64,000 nucleotides of DNA from Ectobius pallidus (Eukaryota; Arthropoda; Insecta; Blattodea; Ectobiidae), in the NCBI GenBank assembly GCA_964059195.1, contig CAXKWD010000005.1:141199686-141263685 (forward strand). The letters are read 5' to 3'. The translations under genes and the position numbers were made by a program. Below the pieces are notes generated by a model. That model was not told the origin of the DNA. It did no database searches and saw nothing but the letters and a program-made list of their open reading frames with translations. Below, in pieces: positions 10,549 to 23,157 of this stretch; the first letter of the stretch is position 1; the number at the start of each line of letters is the position of its first letter.

Positions 10549-11263
10549 GGGGACATACAGCTCTCGATGCTGGGAAATAGGTAAAGTTTCATTTTTTTAT
10601 CAGCAATGAATTGCTCTGTACCCTTGCAATCTGGCATGCTCTATATTGATTAGTTCTACATTTGCACGCTATTTTCAGAATTAATTAAACTATTACAGTT
10701 AATTGGTATTTATCATTACAAAATGGCAGCCAAATGTTGTGCACTGAAGTGCCGTTTCCCTGATAACTCAAATATTTATTAACATATTGCAGTGAAATTT
10801 TGTATGCAAGTATATTTGATATTATTGAACAGCACTATTTAGAATCATTGATGTAACTTTAATAGTTGATTTTTTTTTTTAATATTTCTGATGCAAAAAT
10901 TTCTAGAACAAATTAACAAGTGATGCATTTTTTTTATATTTATACAGCAGATAATCCAAAGATCCTACATTATATAGTACATATGATATTTACAAATAGA
11001 TAGAAAAAATAATCACTCAGAAATATTGGTAATTGTGGAAATTATCAGGAAAACGGCACTTCAGTGCTCAAAAATTGGCTACCATTTTGTAATGATAATT
11101 ACGCATTAACTGTAACAGTTAAATTAATTCTGAAAATAGTATGCAATTTTAGAACTAGTCAATATAGAGCATGCCAGATTTCAAGGCTACAGAACAATTC
11201 ATTGCTGATAAGAAATAATGAACCTTCACCTATTTTTCAGCATCGAAAGCTGTATGTCCCCCC
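10549..11263. mobile_element. TTAA-flanked foldback element, copy 1
   Basis: TTAA lies at 10545-10548 and 11264-11267. The ends read GGGGACATACAGCT and its inverse, and inverted arms of about 215 bp follow (10549-10770 and 11040-11263), both including CAGCAATGAATTG. A TTAA target with G-rich ends suggests a piggyBac- or Kolobok-related MITE (inference). The central 260 bp is AT-rich and non-coding. A truncated relative is interrupted by a Helitron at 19.2 kb. Confidence 0.8.
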
Positions 11264-11267
11264 TTAA

Positions 11268-11930
11268 CGATATTGTGTTTCAGGGCATTTGTTGGTGAGT
11301 TATTTAGGCTGCATTGTAGTCCATAAAGTTGTCCATAAAGTAGAGTATCCACTGTGAACGTATTCTATTGTTTCAGAGGTTTACTGTCTTGAATAAATGT
11401 TACATCTTGAAAAATGTTAACAATTTTTTACATTATTTTTCCATTAAGACGTCACCCGAATGAATACATTCTCGTAATTGGGGAAAACTCAGAAATAGGT
11501 ATAAACACATTAAATAAAAATACAAATTATTTTAAATGAAAATTCAATGAATTATATTAATTTACAGTAATAGTAAGAATGAGATTTTGAAAAGCAGAAA
11601 GAAATATGAAAAATAAATACAGGTATTTATATAACAAACATTATTTTTTATTTTGTACATGTTCAGTAATTAATTCAGAGTTATTTTAACAATAGAATTG
11701 AATTATCTGAGACCAGAACTAGATCTGTGTTTCAAACCTTCAGATGTAAAACGTTTAGGTTCAATTAAAGGATTTGTTTGGTTTCGTCTTGAATCGTATG
11801 TATAGGAATTTGGATGTCATCTAAAGCTAGAATTTTCATTAATGTAGCTTAATACAATAGATTTATAAACTTGATATGCACTATGTAGACAACTACGTCG
11901 CTATGCAGGACCAAGTAAATATTATAAAAA
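11268..11930. other. no gene recognised
   Basis: AT-rich, with short frames only. Confidence 0.45.
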
Positions 11931-12200
11931 GTAAAGTGTTCCCTATTAAAGGCCATAGAGGACCAGAGGGTTCCAAGAGGTTGAGGCTCCCAGATGTTTA
12001 GATTATAGGCACGTGAAGGTGGTAAGGCTGTCAGACTTACGCACCGACCGCCTTTACCCCAAGGATTGCTCCTGGTACTCATTTCTGTTAGAGGCTGAGT
12101 CGCCACAGTGCCACCAGAAGGATAAGGCCAATTGAAAAACTCCAATGACCTCATCGGGGATCGAACCCACGACCTTCCGGTTTGTATCGCAGCGTACCCC
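11931..12200 (-). repeat. SINE family B, copy 1
   Basis: The tRNA-like head on the minus strand contains the B-box GGTTCGATCCCCGATGAGG. The body block GAGCCTCAACCTC is shared with copies at 14.1, 33.9, 48.0, 51.1 and 52.0 kb. Part of the A-box region is deleted. Confidence 0.88.
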
Positions 12201-14145
12201 AATTACATATTATACATCTTGAAAATTATTGTAAAAATGGGTTAACGTAATTGTAATTCAAATTCTATGAAGCAAAAATACAACAAAGAACAGTATATTT
12301 TTATTGAAAACGCCTCGGGTAATATTCGAGTTGCTTGAATAATACACGCCCCAGTACAAAGAACAGAGAGCAGTATATTATTTTGCTCTCCGTAGTAAAA
12401 CCGCAATTACTTTATGAATATACATTCCATTACATTGCTAACAATATAACTAGAATATAAAACTGATGAAACAAAGGATGGGTCCCATAGCGCCTCCAGA
12501 CAGCATTCGTTTTATTATGTACGGCCAAAGGCTTAAAATTACAATAAAGGAAAAAAGAACATACGCATTTACTGGGAAATTCGAAATATAGAAGTGACAT
12601 TTAACAGTTGAACAAGGCTGATTACATACGATATTTTGGATGTCGCTGAATATCTGATTGGAATGTTACTAAATATGTTGTGTTCGTTAAGTTATGTAGC
12701 ATCTTTGCCTAAATAAATATAGCAGTGTTGGTGTATGTCTTTTCTACTATTAAGGGGAGATGGTAGTTATCAGTGACAAAAAATCTATTTTTTTTCTTAG
12801 GCTCATGTAATAGATCATAGTTTTTTTGAACATTTTGATATATGGATTTTATATGTTGCGTTATTATTAAGCCAAGCAGAGCTACCTAGAGCTTTCTAAA
12901 ATAGATAAAATACCATAAGGCACGTCATTTTCTTTTCGCTCTCCTGTAAAATTACATTTTTTTCTACTTCAGGTACCATTTTCTGAAAAGCTATTCATGC
13001 TAGAATAGTGAAACTTTCAGGAATTCATATTATAGATGGATGACAAATCTCCCTTAGCAGAATTATGGGAAAAGTCTTGACTATACAGAATTTTCAACTA
13101 TTTTTATTTTAAAAAAAAGTCTTTTTTTTAGACGTGAAGTTTTCATGCCGTTTTGATGCAGTAATAATGTACATATTGTGCTAGGGTAAATAGTAATACC
13201 TGTTGTTAGTAAGTTTCCAAAGTTTCTCAAAAATCTAAGCAACAGAAATTGAATAAAGCGTACCTGTGCCAACGGACGTAACTGTCTCAATATAATATCA
13301 GAAGTAATCGTACAGGCAATTCTGTGGATTATGTCATGGTGTTACTGCATTCACAATCAGCCCTAAACGCCATACAAGAAAGCAAGTATAATTTAAATTC
13401 AATATACGTTTGGAGTTTTTAATGGCTTAAAAATTTGTAATTTGTAATATGTTCAAGTAAGAGAGGAATTAAAATAGCATGTCTGTTTACCTAGGACACG
13501 AGGTCATTAATTATTGGAAATCTAGGAAAGGAAAGTGCTTGTAAAGTGAGCAATTTTTTTCTACTAGCTACCGAGATAAAAGTAAACATCTGCATCCAGA
13601 TTTTGTTTTTACTGAATTTTAGTCAGGTGACAAAAAATTCGGGACTTACTTGCATAGATATAAATTGACACAAGAAAGTCCCATGTATGCGCATGTGTGG
13701 AAATAAAAACTATAGACAACCTGATATTTGACTGTCGGATTTTCAAATAAGAAATTAATTAAGAATTCAATGTGATTCCTTTGGCTACGCTACACACTTC
13801 AACGACCTTTAAGTTTTACAACATACTAATGTTTTTAAATTTTTTAAATGTTCATTTTCTAAAATCTTTACAATTAGGACCTAGCATTACAGTAAATCAG
13901 TGTCTTAATTAATAAACCTCATAAACATACCTTGGATACAATACAATAGGTATTATGTTTTCGGAAATAAATAAATAATAATACTAGCTGAATGAATAAT
14001 TATGTTAGACTATTCGTCTGAATGTACTAGTTTTGTCAGCGAACTATGTAAGAATACCTATGTCAGCATGAATCTGTATGAGTGTGTATCTGAATATGGC
14101 AGAATATTGCTCAGAATATGTTTGTATGATTGTAACTAATTTTCT
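12201..14145. other. AT-rich sequence with one possible TTAA-element end
   Basis: TTAAGGGGAGATGG at 12750 resembles the outer end of TTAA-targeting MITEs, but I found no matching inverted end downstream. The rest has only short frames and poly-A/T runs. Confidence 0.35.
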
Positions 14146-14304
14146 CTAGCACTCATTTCTGTTAGGGGCTGAGTCGACCCAGGGCCACAGTGCCACCAGA
14201 AGGATTAGGCCAATTAAAAAACTCCAATGACCTCATCGGGGATCAAACCCGCGACCTTCCGGTTTGTAGCGCAGCGCCTCAACCACTACGCTACGGCGTA
14301 CCCC
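14146..14304 (-). repeat. SINE family B, 5' half, copy 2
   Basis: Only the tRNA-like head and adjacent body are present, ending in GCTACGGCGTACCCC. The distal half is missing (truncation at 14146). Confidence 0.88.
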
Positions 14305-14363
14305 AATTTCCATATAGACCTATTCTAATACTGGATTGGTTACTGATCCATGAGATAAATAGT

Positions 14364-14477
14364 CATTATTATTATTTTCATTATTATTATTATTATCAAT
14401 ATTATCATTATTTTCATTAAATACTATCACCAATAGTAGTATTATTATTATTATTATCATTGTTATTTTTACAGTTT

Positions 14478-14540
<63 letters not shown>
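14364..14540. repeat. interrupted (ATT)n microsatellite
   Basis: ATT/ATC units with interruptions, purest at about 14480-14537. Confidence 0.9.
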
Positions 14541-14541
<1 letters not shown>

Positions 14542-15239
14542 TATTATTATAGCAGCTGCACTGCTAGCTGAAAACTGTTTTTGTCAGTGGGAGCATGATG
14601 TGCGGTTGGAAGGCCTCTGTGTTGTATTTAGCGAAGCTCCCCAGGGTGCAGTTCAGCACAATGAAACCGTGTTCTTATGTTTGAGTTTTTTATGTTGAAA
14701 GCTCTACAAGAAGTGTGTTTGTGAACACACGCACTCAGCATACGGAACTAGTAACCCTTGAATAAAATATTACAGATTTAGTTATGCAATTTCTTTTCAA
14801 CAAACAGAAATTTCCCCTGCGGGGATTTGGGAAAAGCTGTTCGTAGTGCGGAATCGACACTTTTTTTTTCCTGCTTATGTCCGTTGTCTTGGTAACCACA
14901 TGTGAGGCTATTCTCTTGTTCCTGTCTTTCTTTGTAATGGGAAATCTCGGAAAACATAAACCTATATTCTTTTCAGCAGTTTATAGGCAAATTTGATAAA
15001 AATTTCAGCACGCTTCACGTGTAAAGACAGACAGAGAGGAAGAGAGAAAAGATAAAAAAGACTTAGCAATAGAATTTACTGTTTTCTTTCTTTACAGGAA
15101 AAGCAAATATGAGATTTGGAAAATGCTCTATTTTATTTTATGCTAATATAAAATCACCTCTGTAAAAATACACCCTGCAGGCTACAGTTTTAAGTATAGA
15201 GTAAATGGTAAAAATGTTCTTTGGAACAGATAAACAATA
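14541..15239. other. no gene recognised
   Basis: Somewhat less AT-rich than its surroundings near 14560-14720, but no open frame or splice structure that I can support. Confidence 0.4.
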
Positions 15240-15247
15240 CATATTTA

Positions 15248-16081
15248 CATGGGCGTACGGTGAAATTTTTTTTCGGGAGGGGTTCAATATAAAGTCGTTT
15301 CAGTTCCATGTCCTTGCGCACATTGTGAATTATTATATTTTTAATTACTGAACAGTTGTATTGTGATAATTAATACACTGTAATAAATTAATATCACCTG
15401 TCCCTCTACCCTCTCTCGGAAAATAAGCATATCAAAATTAGTATAGGTAATGAAACCTCCATTGGAGGCCCCTTCGCCCCACCTGGGGATCATAGGGTAC
15501 CAGATAACAGATAACAGATAATAAATTAATATACAGCTCAGTCTTTGAAACTGTTTTTCTTGAGATTTCTATCCACTTATCGTTTAAGTTAGAGGCTATA
15601 AATAAAAACTTTCTTTTGAAAAATTATCATAATACAAAGAGCACATTTTTAAAGTAATCTGTAAATCCACCGGTGGAAAAGCCCGATTAATGCCGATTAC
15701 TTCATGATAATTTCGTGATGAGCCCGTGAGTGCTGTTGGCTTTACAAGCAGGTTGATGGATTTCAGCGGGAGTATTCGAGTTGTCGTTTGACAGATTCCA
15801 AAGGGATTTTTATTTACTAATAATAACTTACATCACTGTTAATAAGCTGAAAAACTATCAACACCACGAGGTTTTGAAATTTGAATCTTAAATACATTAC
15901 AATAAATCTTAAATAATGCTGTGATATGTACGAAATTGAAAAATATGTAACAACCGAATCAGCTTTTTTAAAATTTTATTTTATTTTTTATTTCGTTCCA
16001 TGATTTATAATCTTCAAAATATTGCAGATATTTCGGGAGGGGTTTCAACCCCCTGAAACCCCCCCTTACCGTACGCCCATG
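15248..16081. mobile_element. non-autonomous hAT-type element with 8-bp target duplication
   Basis: The ends CATGGGCGTACGGT and ACCGTACGCCCATG are inverted repeats. The element is flanked by perfect copies of CATATTTA (15240-15247 and 16082-16089). Subterminal G-rich blocks (CGGGAGGGGTT) repeat inversely. An 8-bp duplication and CA-starting ends fit hAT (family knowledge). The 834-bp interior has no transposase. A related smaller element lies at 58001-58426. Confidence 0.8.
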
Positions 16082-16089
16082 CATATTTA

Positions 16090-17579
16090 TGACATAAAGC
16101 AAGTAGATGTACTCCACTGTTTTATTATGACTATTTAGCTCAATAATCCATGACCGATCCTGTTAAAGGTTTGTAAAATTTCAGTCAATAACTCGCTGAC
16201 TATCGCCTTATTTTTATCGTTTATTTTTTACGTTAATCTTAGAACACCAACTTTTAATTTCTTTGTAAGCGAACTCGTAACCTATCCAAATATTTTATAG
16301 TTTCTTTGACCTAAACTATTAATATAACTTAGTCACAAATCACAACATCAAGATCAACAACCTTCCATTACCCACACATTATTTAAAGAAGAAGGGTTTT
16401 CTTAATCACCTAATTTTGATAATTGTGTTTCCAATAATATTGTTCGTTCGATTAGTATGCCTATATCATCCATTTATAAGTGATAATAAATTCTTTAATC
16501 CAATAATATAACAGCTGATTTTTATAACGAAAAATTGTGTTAATTACTGCTCGTATGTGACCATCGCTTTAATGCATCGATTGCCTCCCGATGCCAGAAA
16601 CCGATGTGTTTTATTAATTGTTTTGATATTTTAATTATTCATTACTTGCTTAATTTTGTAAATACTCATTAAATAGTTACAGCAGGTATATCTCGAGGCT
16701 CGAATTCTATCACGATAAATTCCCGAAGTCTCTCGTTTTATTAGAAATGAACCACAAAATCCTCACTATATCAAAGTTATTAATCCACCAATAACAATTC
16801 CCAGCTTGTGATACATCGAGGGTAAACAAAAAATCTTATATTTAATCAGAATGTTTGCAGATAAATCAATCTTAAATTCTGATAATCTGAATTTACAACT
16901 AAACAAACACCCTAAAGAACTTAGAAAATATCGTAAGTTACATCGTCTTCATTTGTATACGTTATACTAGCTCGTATTACACACTTTTATAATTTTAATA
17001 ACCTATTATACGAGAGTGGGGCTTGGATGAAGCTATAAGACTAATTTTACCGAAAATGGGTATTTTCAGCCCCACCAGTAGATAATTATTAAAAAAGAAA
17101 TGGTGCACGTGTACATATGTATATGTGTATGCATGCTCACATTCTATGCGGGGGCGGTAGACTGCACACAAATTTCAGGTATGCCACCTTCAGGTATGCC
17201 ACCCAAATGGCATGTATTGTGCACACAGAGCTCATGACATAAAAGCAACACTTTTGCTGGTATCAGTTTTTTTAATTGATATAATATATTCAAGAGAACA
17301 AAGAAGCCTGTTATCAAAATCAGAATAAATTACATTAGGATGTTATTTGATTAATTTTGGTAGTATTACCACGAGCAATGGTTCCATTTGTTTGTTGTTT
17401 AGCGGAAACAAATTTTACTCTTAATTAATTTTATTCTGGATATTTGACCCGTATAAAAATCTCTTATATTTCTCTCCATAGTTTCCTTCTCCCTTGAACC
17501 CTTCTTATTTTTATTTTTTGTTCTGTACATATCCCCTAAAAAATCACATATGTGTCTTTTTGAAACTGAAGTAATTTAT
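16090..17579. other. AT-rich sequence, no gene recognised
   Basis: A short tandem duplication (CAGGTATGCCACC twice near 17176-17201) is the only structure noted. Confidence 0.45.
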
Positions 17580-17939
17580 TTACAAAAGTAAAAATAAAAG
17601 AATGGCAAAATAAAATGTCTTGTTAAATCGGCTATGAAAAGACTCACAGGCATCAGCTATACTCTGAAAGCTGCCCAAAACTGTGGAAAAGACAGCATGA
17701 TCAGCTACGTAGGGTCTAGGCTATGTGTCTATTAAATAATCGCAAAGATCATGCTGTTTCTCATCATTTGGTTTAATTGCCTTTAATTCAGAAATCAAAC
17801 AGTCGTCCACTTCTTTTGGATCTAACAATGGTAGACCGAATATAAGCTTTAACCATCTGCCAATTTCAGAATCATTTTTACCATATTCCTTTATCAAACC
17901 GTATTTACCAATCGGTCGTAGCCAGGATTGACTTAGCTG
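17580..17939 (-). pseudogene. MULE-type transposase C-terminal relic
   Basis: Reading the minus strand gives one frame of about 120 codons. It starts QLSQSWLR, then DSEIGRWLK, then FGLPLLDPKEVDDC, then DACESFHSRFN. The order of a hydrophobic LPxLxPxxV block, about 45-50 residues, and ACESFHxxFN is the signature of the region following the DDE domain in Mutator-like (MULE) transposases (family knowledge). One in-frame stop occurs after DYLIDT and the frame ends at 17580. The catalytic domain is not upstream on this strand, so it is a fragment. No terminal inverted repeats were identified. Confidence 0.7.
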
Positions 17940-18181
17940 GAATACAATTTTGCGTATTTCACACTTGAATATTTTCCTATTTGCTGTAAAATATTATCTT
18001 CTGGTGTGTGCAGTTTACAACGCACTAGAAGGAAAAGAAAACCCTATTAAATGTTATAGCTGTTTACAGTGTGCAGTTTACTACCACCCTTCTATCATGT
18101 GCGTTGCATGTCCCCTCCATGTACAAAGGCATGTGAAAATGCGTGCGAGATTGATGTGCGTGTATATGTCTGTCTTTGAGT

Positions 18182-18310
18182 GAGGGAGAGATAGGAGAAG
18201 AAAGAAGAGAAATAGGAGAAGAAAGTTGGGACAAGATAGATAGGAGAAGAAAGATTAGAGATGAGCTATGGGAGAAGATAGCTGGAGAAGAAGGAACAGA
18301 AAATAGAAAA
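18182..18310. repeat. purine-rich degenerate tandem tract
   Basis: Imperfect repeats of ATAGGAGAAGAAAG on the plus strand, almost free of pyrimidines. The interval 17940-18181 before it holds only a short cysteine-rich frame that I do not recognise. Confidence 0.7.
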
Positions 18311-18498
18311 GAACTGTGACTTTAGCTTCTCCAGGATTCTCCGAAGATTTCCGGACGTGAATTAGAAGCTCTCCCCAAACTTTTTAAAAGAATTATACTG
18401 AGTTAAATTAGCAAAAGTTTACCTGCCAAATGAACACATGTTTACTTGTTAAGTGAAGCATGAGTCGGAAGTTTCAACTATTTCCCTTCCTTTAGAAC

Positions 18499-18602
18499 GT
18501 TGGTTCCCAACCTTTTCTACCTGGTTGCCTCCTTTTGCAACCCATGAATATCAAATATTTATTTATATATTTATTTATTTATTTATTTATTTATTTATTT
18601 TT
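18499..18602. repeat. hAT-like end fragment plus (TTTA)n microsatellite
   Basis: GGTTCCCAACCTTTT resembles the terminus of Charlie-type hATs, as at 62379, but no partner end was found. It is followed by TTTA units at 18560-18602. Confidence 0.5.
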
Positions 18603-18700
18603 GCTTATTACGAAGAATTCTCTATTTGACAATAATCTTCAATTCACACTCTACCAAATGTAGAGTAAAACAAAACTATAGCGTTTCAAAGGACCTACGG

Positions 18701-18908
18701 TTTCGTGTACCAACCAGAAGTAAACCTAACTAAAGTAGTAAATCTAAGAAGGAAACCTGAAGTAAACAAAAAACAGTACATCTCCCTCACTCTAGCACAC
18801 ATTCCTATGACTTAAGAGTGAGACAGATCAATTGGTTTTTGTTTACTTCAGGTTTCCTTCTTAGATTTACTACTTTAGTTTAGTTTAATCCTGGTTGGTG
18901 CACGTCAC
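18701..18908. repeat. MITE-like inverted repeat
   Basis: About 65 bp at 18706-18773 is the inverted copy of 18835-18903 (block TTTACTACTTTAGTT), separated by about 60 bp. It is too short for coding and its superfamily is unknown. Confidence 0.7.
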
Positions 18909-19037
18909 CCTTAGTGGCTGAAATTGAAATGTCTTTATGGCTTGCTTAAATACCTAATAATATTGTTTTTCACTTGAATAGCACTTTTCACGTCTAACAT
19001 TTTAAATGTGAGTAAAGTCACAAGAAGAATTTAGAAC

Positions 19038-19066
19038 ATATTGATATTGATATTGATATTGATATT
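19038..19066. repeat. short (ATTGAT)n microsatellite
   Basis: Four to five hexamer units at the left edge of the truncated TTAA-family copy. Confidence 0.85.
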
Positions 19067-20314
19067 TGTGGAAGTTATCAAGGAAATGGCATTTCATTGC
19101 ATGAAACGTGACTGCAATTTTGAAACAATAATTGCCCGTAACTGTAACACTTTGATTAATTTTGAAAATAGTATGCAATTTTAGAAGTAGTCACTAAAGA
19201 GTATGTCAGATTGCAAGAATGTAGAGCAATTCATTGTTGAGGAATCTAATATATAAAATCGAAAGTGTGTATGTATGTATGTATGTTCCCTATACAAATC
19301 TACATTTCTTAACCAATTTGTACGAAATTTTGCACACATACCCAGATAAGTCCGGGAAGTAACGCGCTCAACATTAAAATTGAAACAAATCAGTCCTTCC
19401 CATGAAAATTATATAATTTCTGAGAATATTATACTGAAAAAAATGAAATGCTGTTCAGTTCACATGACAACAGCGTATCGTTTACTGTGATCACATAGGG
19501 CTTTGGCAACTATATAAAACTGGACTTTAACGAATTATGATTCCATCGATGTAATATATTGGCGAAAATAATTACTGAAAAATGAAATCCACGAAAATAA
19601 AGCACAGTCACATAACTTTCTCTACCTTCGACACAAGAAATATTTTCTCACTTCACATTTTGATGTAGTATAAGAGGTCGTATTGCAGGGACAACTTAAG
19701 TGTGTGAGTATGCTAGGCCTATATCAGAAGTCGGTAAATAATCCTTTCCGCTGATACGTTATCCATAGCTGTAGGCATTGTATTAGTTGAGATTTATCAT
19801 ATGCCCTAAGCATGGGATGGAACATTTTGAGTCCTATGCTCGCAGTATAATTATTATGTCCCGGGTTTTAGGGGAGGAAAGTATGAAAGTGATATTGCAT
19901 TTCTCTTTTATTTCAGCCCCGAAACGGTTGTATGGTAACATGAGAATGAGAAATAACATTTTCCGTCAAGTCAATACAACCTTATGTAATCTATATTTCT
20001 TCTTATGTTAACCCCTCCCAGGCATGATGTGTAGAAGCAACGGAATGCAGCATTCGACATCCTCTAAGAGCCATAAAAAGCTATATCTAGCGTTTTCTGA
20101 TGGAATAGTTTGAGTGTGATAAACCTTTTTTCTTCATTTCAAGTTCTACATACATATTATATAAGGACCTAGAGTTTCAAAGTCGAAAGTCCTCCATAAT
20201 TTAATTTCAAATTAAAAAATACAAAGCCCGGGCGACGCCGGGCCTTTTTAGCTAGTAAATTATGAAATTCACCTATTCCCACCTATGAATTTCACCAAAA
20301 GCTGTATGTCCCCC
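19055..20314. mobile_element. truncated TTAA foldback, copy 2, split by a Helitron
   Basis: Segments 19066-19244 and 20256-20314 together match the right arm of the 10.5-kb element and end in AGCTGTATGTCCCCC before TTAA (20315-20318). The left arm is absent. The split point is exactly the Helitron borders. Confidence 0.75.
19245..20255 (+). mobile_element. non-autonomous Helitron
   Basis: It starts TCTAATATATAAAA and ends CTAG, with a GC-rich hairpin (GCCCGG...CCGGGC) about 8 nt before the CTAG. It sits between A and T of the host with no target duplication. All four are Helitron hallmarks (family knowledge). Joining the flanks (GGAA and TAAATTATG) restores the host element's own sequence, confirming the borders. 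The 1,011-bp body encodes no Rep/helicase. Confidence 0.88.
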
Positions 20315-20318
20315 TTAA

Positions 20319-21093
20319 AGAGGTATGGGTACCCAGTCCTATAACTGGTAAGTTATAGTATTCAAATGAGTTTCATAGTATTCATTCAAAAAATGCTATA
20401 TTCAAACACATTTTAGTTTTGTAAGCAGTTTCTCCATTGTTATCAGGCGAGATAGTACAGATTTCAACGCTGAAAATAAAACCCGTCCAGTTTCATTATT
20501 ATAGGCAAACAATATTGAATTTGACACTGATACCACTGGTAGCATTCATTAAATCTGACGGTCGTGGCAGACAATGCTGATAATGAGACTGTCACATATC
20601 GGCCCTGCGAATTTTACACAGGCCAGCGAATTTTATAAAACAAAGCTAGCTCTTCACTCCAATGCTTAATTACATAGCATGACAAAAGAGACAATAACTT
20701 TTAATCATATTTTCTCACTGCTGAAGCCGTATAAAGTTCAAAAATAGTAGGGCATGGTACCATATATCAAGACATACGTCCTATTAATTTAACTGTAAAT
20801 AAAATGTTCTTGTTTTATAATATAGATAATATATGGGTGTGATATTCTGTTTTTAGACAGTCGAAGGTAAAACAAGCATTTTAACGATAGACGATGTTAA
20901 TTAAAGGGAGAAAATTGTGCCACAGGTCACATAAAAAAGAGAATAAAGCAATATTTGCTCTAGACAAAATAAAACATACGGAGAGCCCGACGAAATTCAT
21001 CATTTTTATCATCACGAGATATCCGAAAATTGGAATGACTTTATAATAATAACGTAAGCAATTTATAAAGGTTATGTTGTAGAGTTATGTTAC
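20319..21093. other. no gene recognised
   Basis: AT-rich with short frames only. Confidence 0.45.
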
Positions 21094-21101
21094 ATTGCAT
21101 T

Positions 21102-22740
21102 TAGGGTGGCCATTTCTAAAATGTCAGAAAGGAGGACACACTCTTTCGGCAATCTAGCATAGTATAAAACTTCGGGCATGCACGGCTGGACAGCAGATAT
21201 TACATGGTATAACCCTGACTGATTTTACTTAATATCTGCATTTATATAAAATAAATGATAGTACGCTATCATCGTATGGACAAGCGTGCCATCCTTAGGA
21301 ATATATTCAGATTTTTCCGCGGCACCAACTAAACAAATGATAGTATCGACAAACGTGCCAACCTTAGGATTGGCAGGAACACTGCCTTCTAAATCTTACA
21401 AGCCATGCTGCTTGAAATCTGGCAACACAGGAGGTAGTCCTATCTGTGGTGGTCTGTGGGAAGCATTAGAATACGTTTTTATTGCAGAAAATTTTTCTTC
21501 GTCACAAATACTGACTTTATTTAGGCCAAATCAGTAGGCCTATATTACATAGCCTATACTTGTGATGTGCATAATAACGTAACGTGCGGTGACTCCACAT
21601 ATCTGAAGGAATTCGTAGTTGTCAGTGTCTCCTCATTATACGTTATGATGTCGCGATTTTTCTTATTTAATTGGTAATAACCTCACTTATCCTGTTAGGC
21701 CTACGAGCTCTGTTATTTTACCCACAACAGAGTCATATTTTATTAAGCTACTACACTTCTCTGGGTCATTTTGTTCCACCACTGAACTAGTTGTCTCAGG
21801 TATAACCTAGAACACTGATATCTATCTTCTTGTCACATGCACTTTGTGGAAGACTATGCCCATGACTGTCACTGAAAAGAATAACTTTGCCTGATTCCTT
21901 GGAAGCACTCGGCTTTCCGTTATTTGCTGTCTAAAAATCATCCATTCGTTCATCCTTGGCTCCAGTGGTGAACTGTGTTGATTCGCCAGGTTAAGGTTTG
22001 AATCCCGTTCATTGGCTTCACCAAACTGTAGGAAAACGCTGAATCGATTTTCTAGTAGTAATATTGGGAGAATAGGAGATTGCATATACTAGGATTTGGC
22101 GTCTACCAGATTGAGATGAATTAGGCCTACTGTGAGCAGCTTGATAAAAGTTCATACCAGTAAAAGTGACTATATTTCTCTTCAATTCTTCTTTAATACC
22201 AGCCAATTCTTCCTGAAGGACACTAATATCATACCGTACCTCTCTCTTGTATTCGTTTGTAGATGGTAATAGCTGATGAACATGAAAATATTCTATGAAA
22301 AACTATTCTCTGGTGTACTCAATTCGAGGTGACGGTGTATATAAATATCTCATTTTGTACACGGTTTTTACCTTCTCTATGCTCTCCAGTTGCTCTTCAG
22401 GTGTGTCCAGATGTTCTCTAAGCCATAGGCGATGAGTGAGATTACTTTAAGCTGAAATATGCGATGATTCTGATGGAGTTCATTGCTTTATTTACGGCAT
22501 GTTGATAGCCGATAGGACTACCGATGCAATGTTTCCAGATTTAACAACATGGCTTGTAAGATATAGAAGGCAGTGGCAGGAACATACGGGAAAATACAAA
22601 TGTTATTAATATGCTTTACCGATCCATCAGAGTCTCGAAAAGGGGGACAAATCAACGTCCGGCATAAAGCCGCGCCGGATGGAGGACTGCTTAGCAAAAG
22701 CCTTACAGTCCGGTCAAACGCCGGGCGTCTGGCCACCCTA
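21102..22740. mobile_element. hAT-type element, 1.6 kb, with 8-bp target duplication
   Basis: The inverted ends TAGGGTGGCCA and TGGCCACCCTA are flanked by perfect ATTGCATT copies (21094-21101 and 22741-22748). The subterminal region is GC-richer and contains GGAGGACA near the left end. Several frames of 60-87 codons lie inside, but none is recognisable as transposase. It is probably a deletion derivative or an element carrying foreign sequence. It contains three TAGGCCTA octamers (21535, 21696, 22122). Confidence 0.8.
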
Positions 22741-22748
22741 ATTGCATT

Positions 22749-23153
22749 ATAAGGAACCTAACATAGCCTATATACGCACAACTACGGTATAGCTAAAAAT
22801 GTATGAAGTTGTCTTTTGTGTATATATTTTTTTTATATATATTTTTGTCGTAACCACGCAGGTAATATTATGTTTATAATGAGATGATTTGTGTCTCAAA
22901 TAATAAAATAGCCCTTTGAACTGAGATCAACGAGTCTGATCAGAGAAATTTCTCCACTCAAAATTGATCCTAGTTCAGTGCGAATTGATCTCAGATTAGC
23001 GTTTATACAACAGAAATTTCCGAGTTCATCGTGAACTGAGATCAGCTTAGTCTCTGATCCGAAATCAGACTGTTTATACAATCGGCCCTGAGTGTTATAA
23101 AATTGTAACACTCCAGGGTGATCAACTCTGTTTTCCTGCTTCGCAAATTCTCC
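22749..23153. other. no gene; small internal inverted motifs
   Basis: GAACTGAGATCA and TGATCTCAG recur in both orientations between 22915 and 23070, suggesting remnants of a short-hairpin MITE. Bounds are unclear. Confidence 0.35.
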
Positions 23154-23157
23154 CTAC

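Noticed and set aside
12750..13440. Possible TTAA-flanked MITE starting TTAAGGGGAGATGG
   Set aside because: No inverted end with TTAA was found downstream, so I noted only the possible end.
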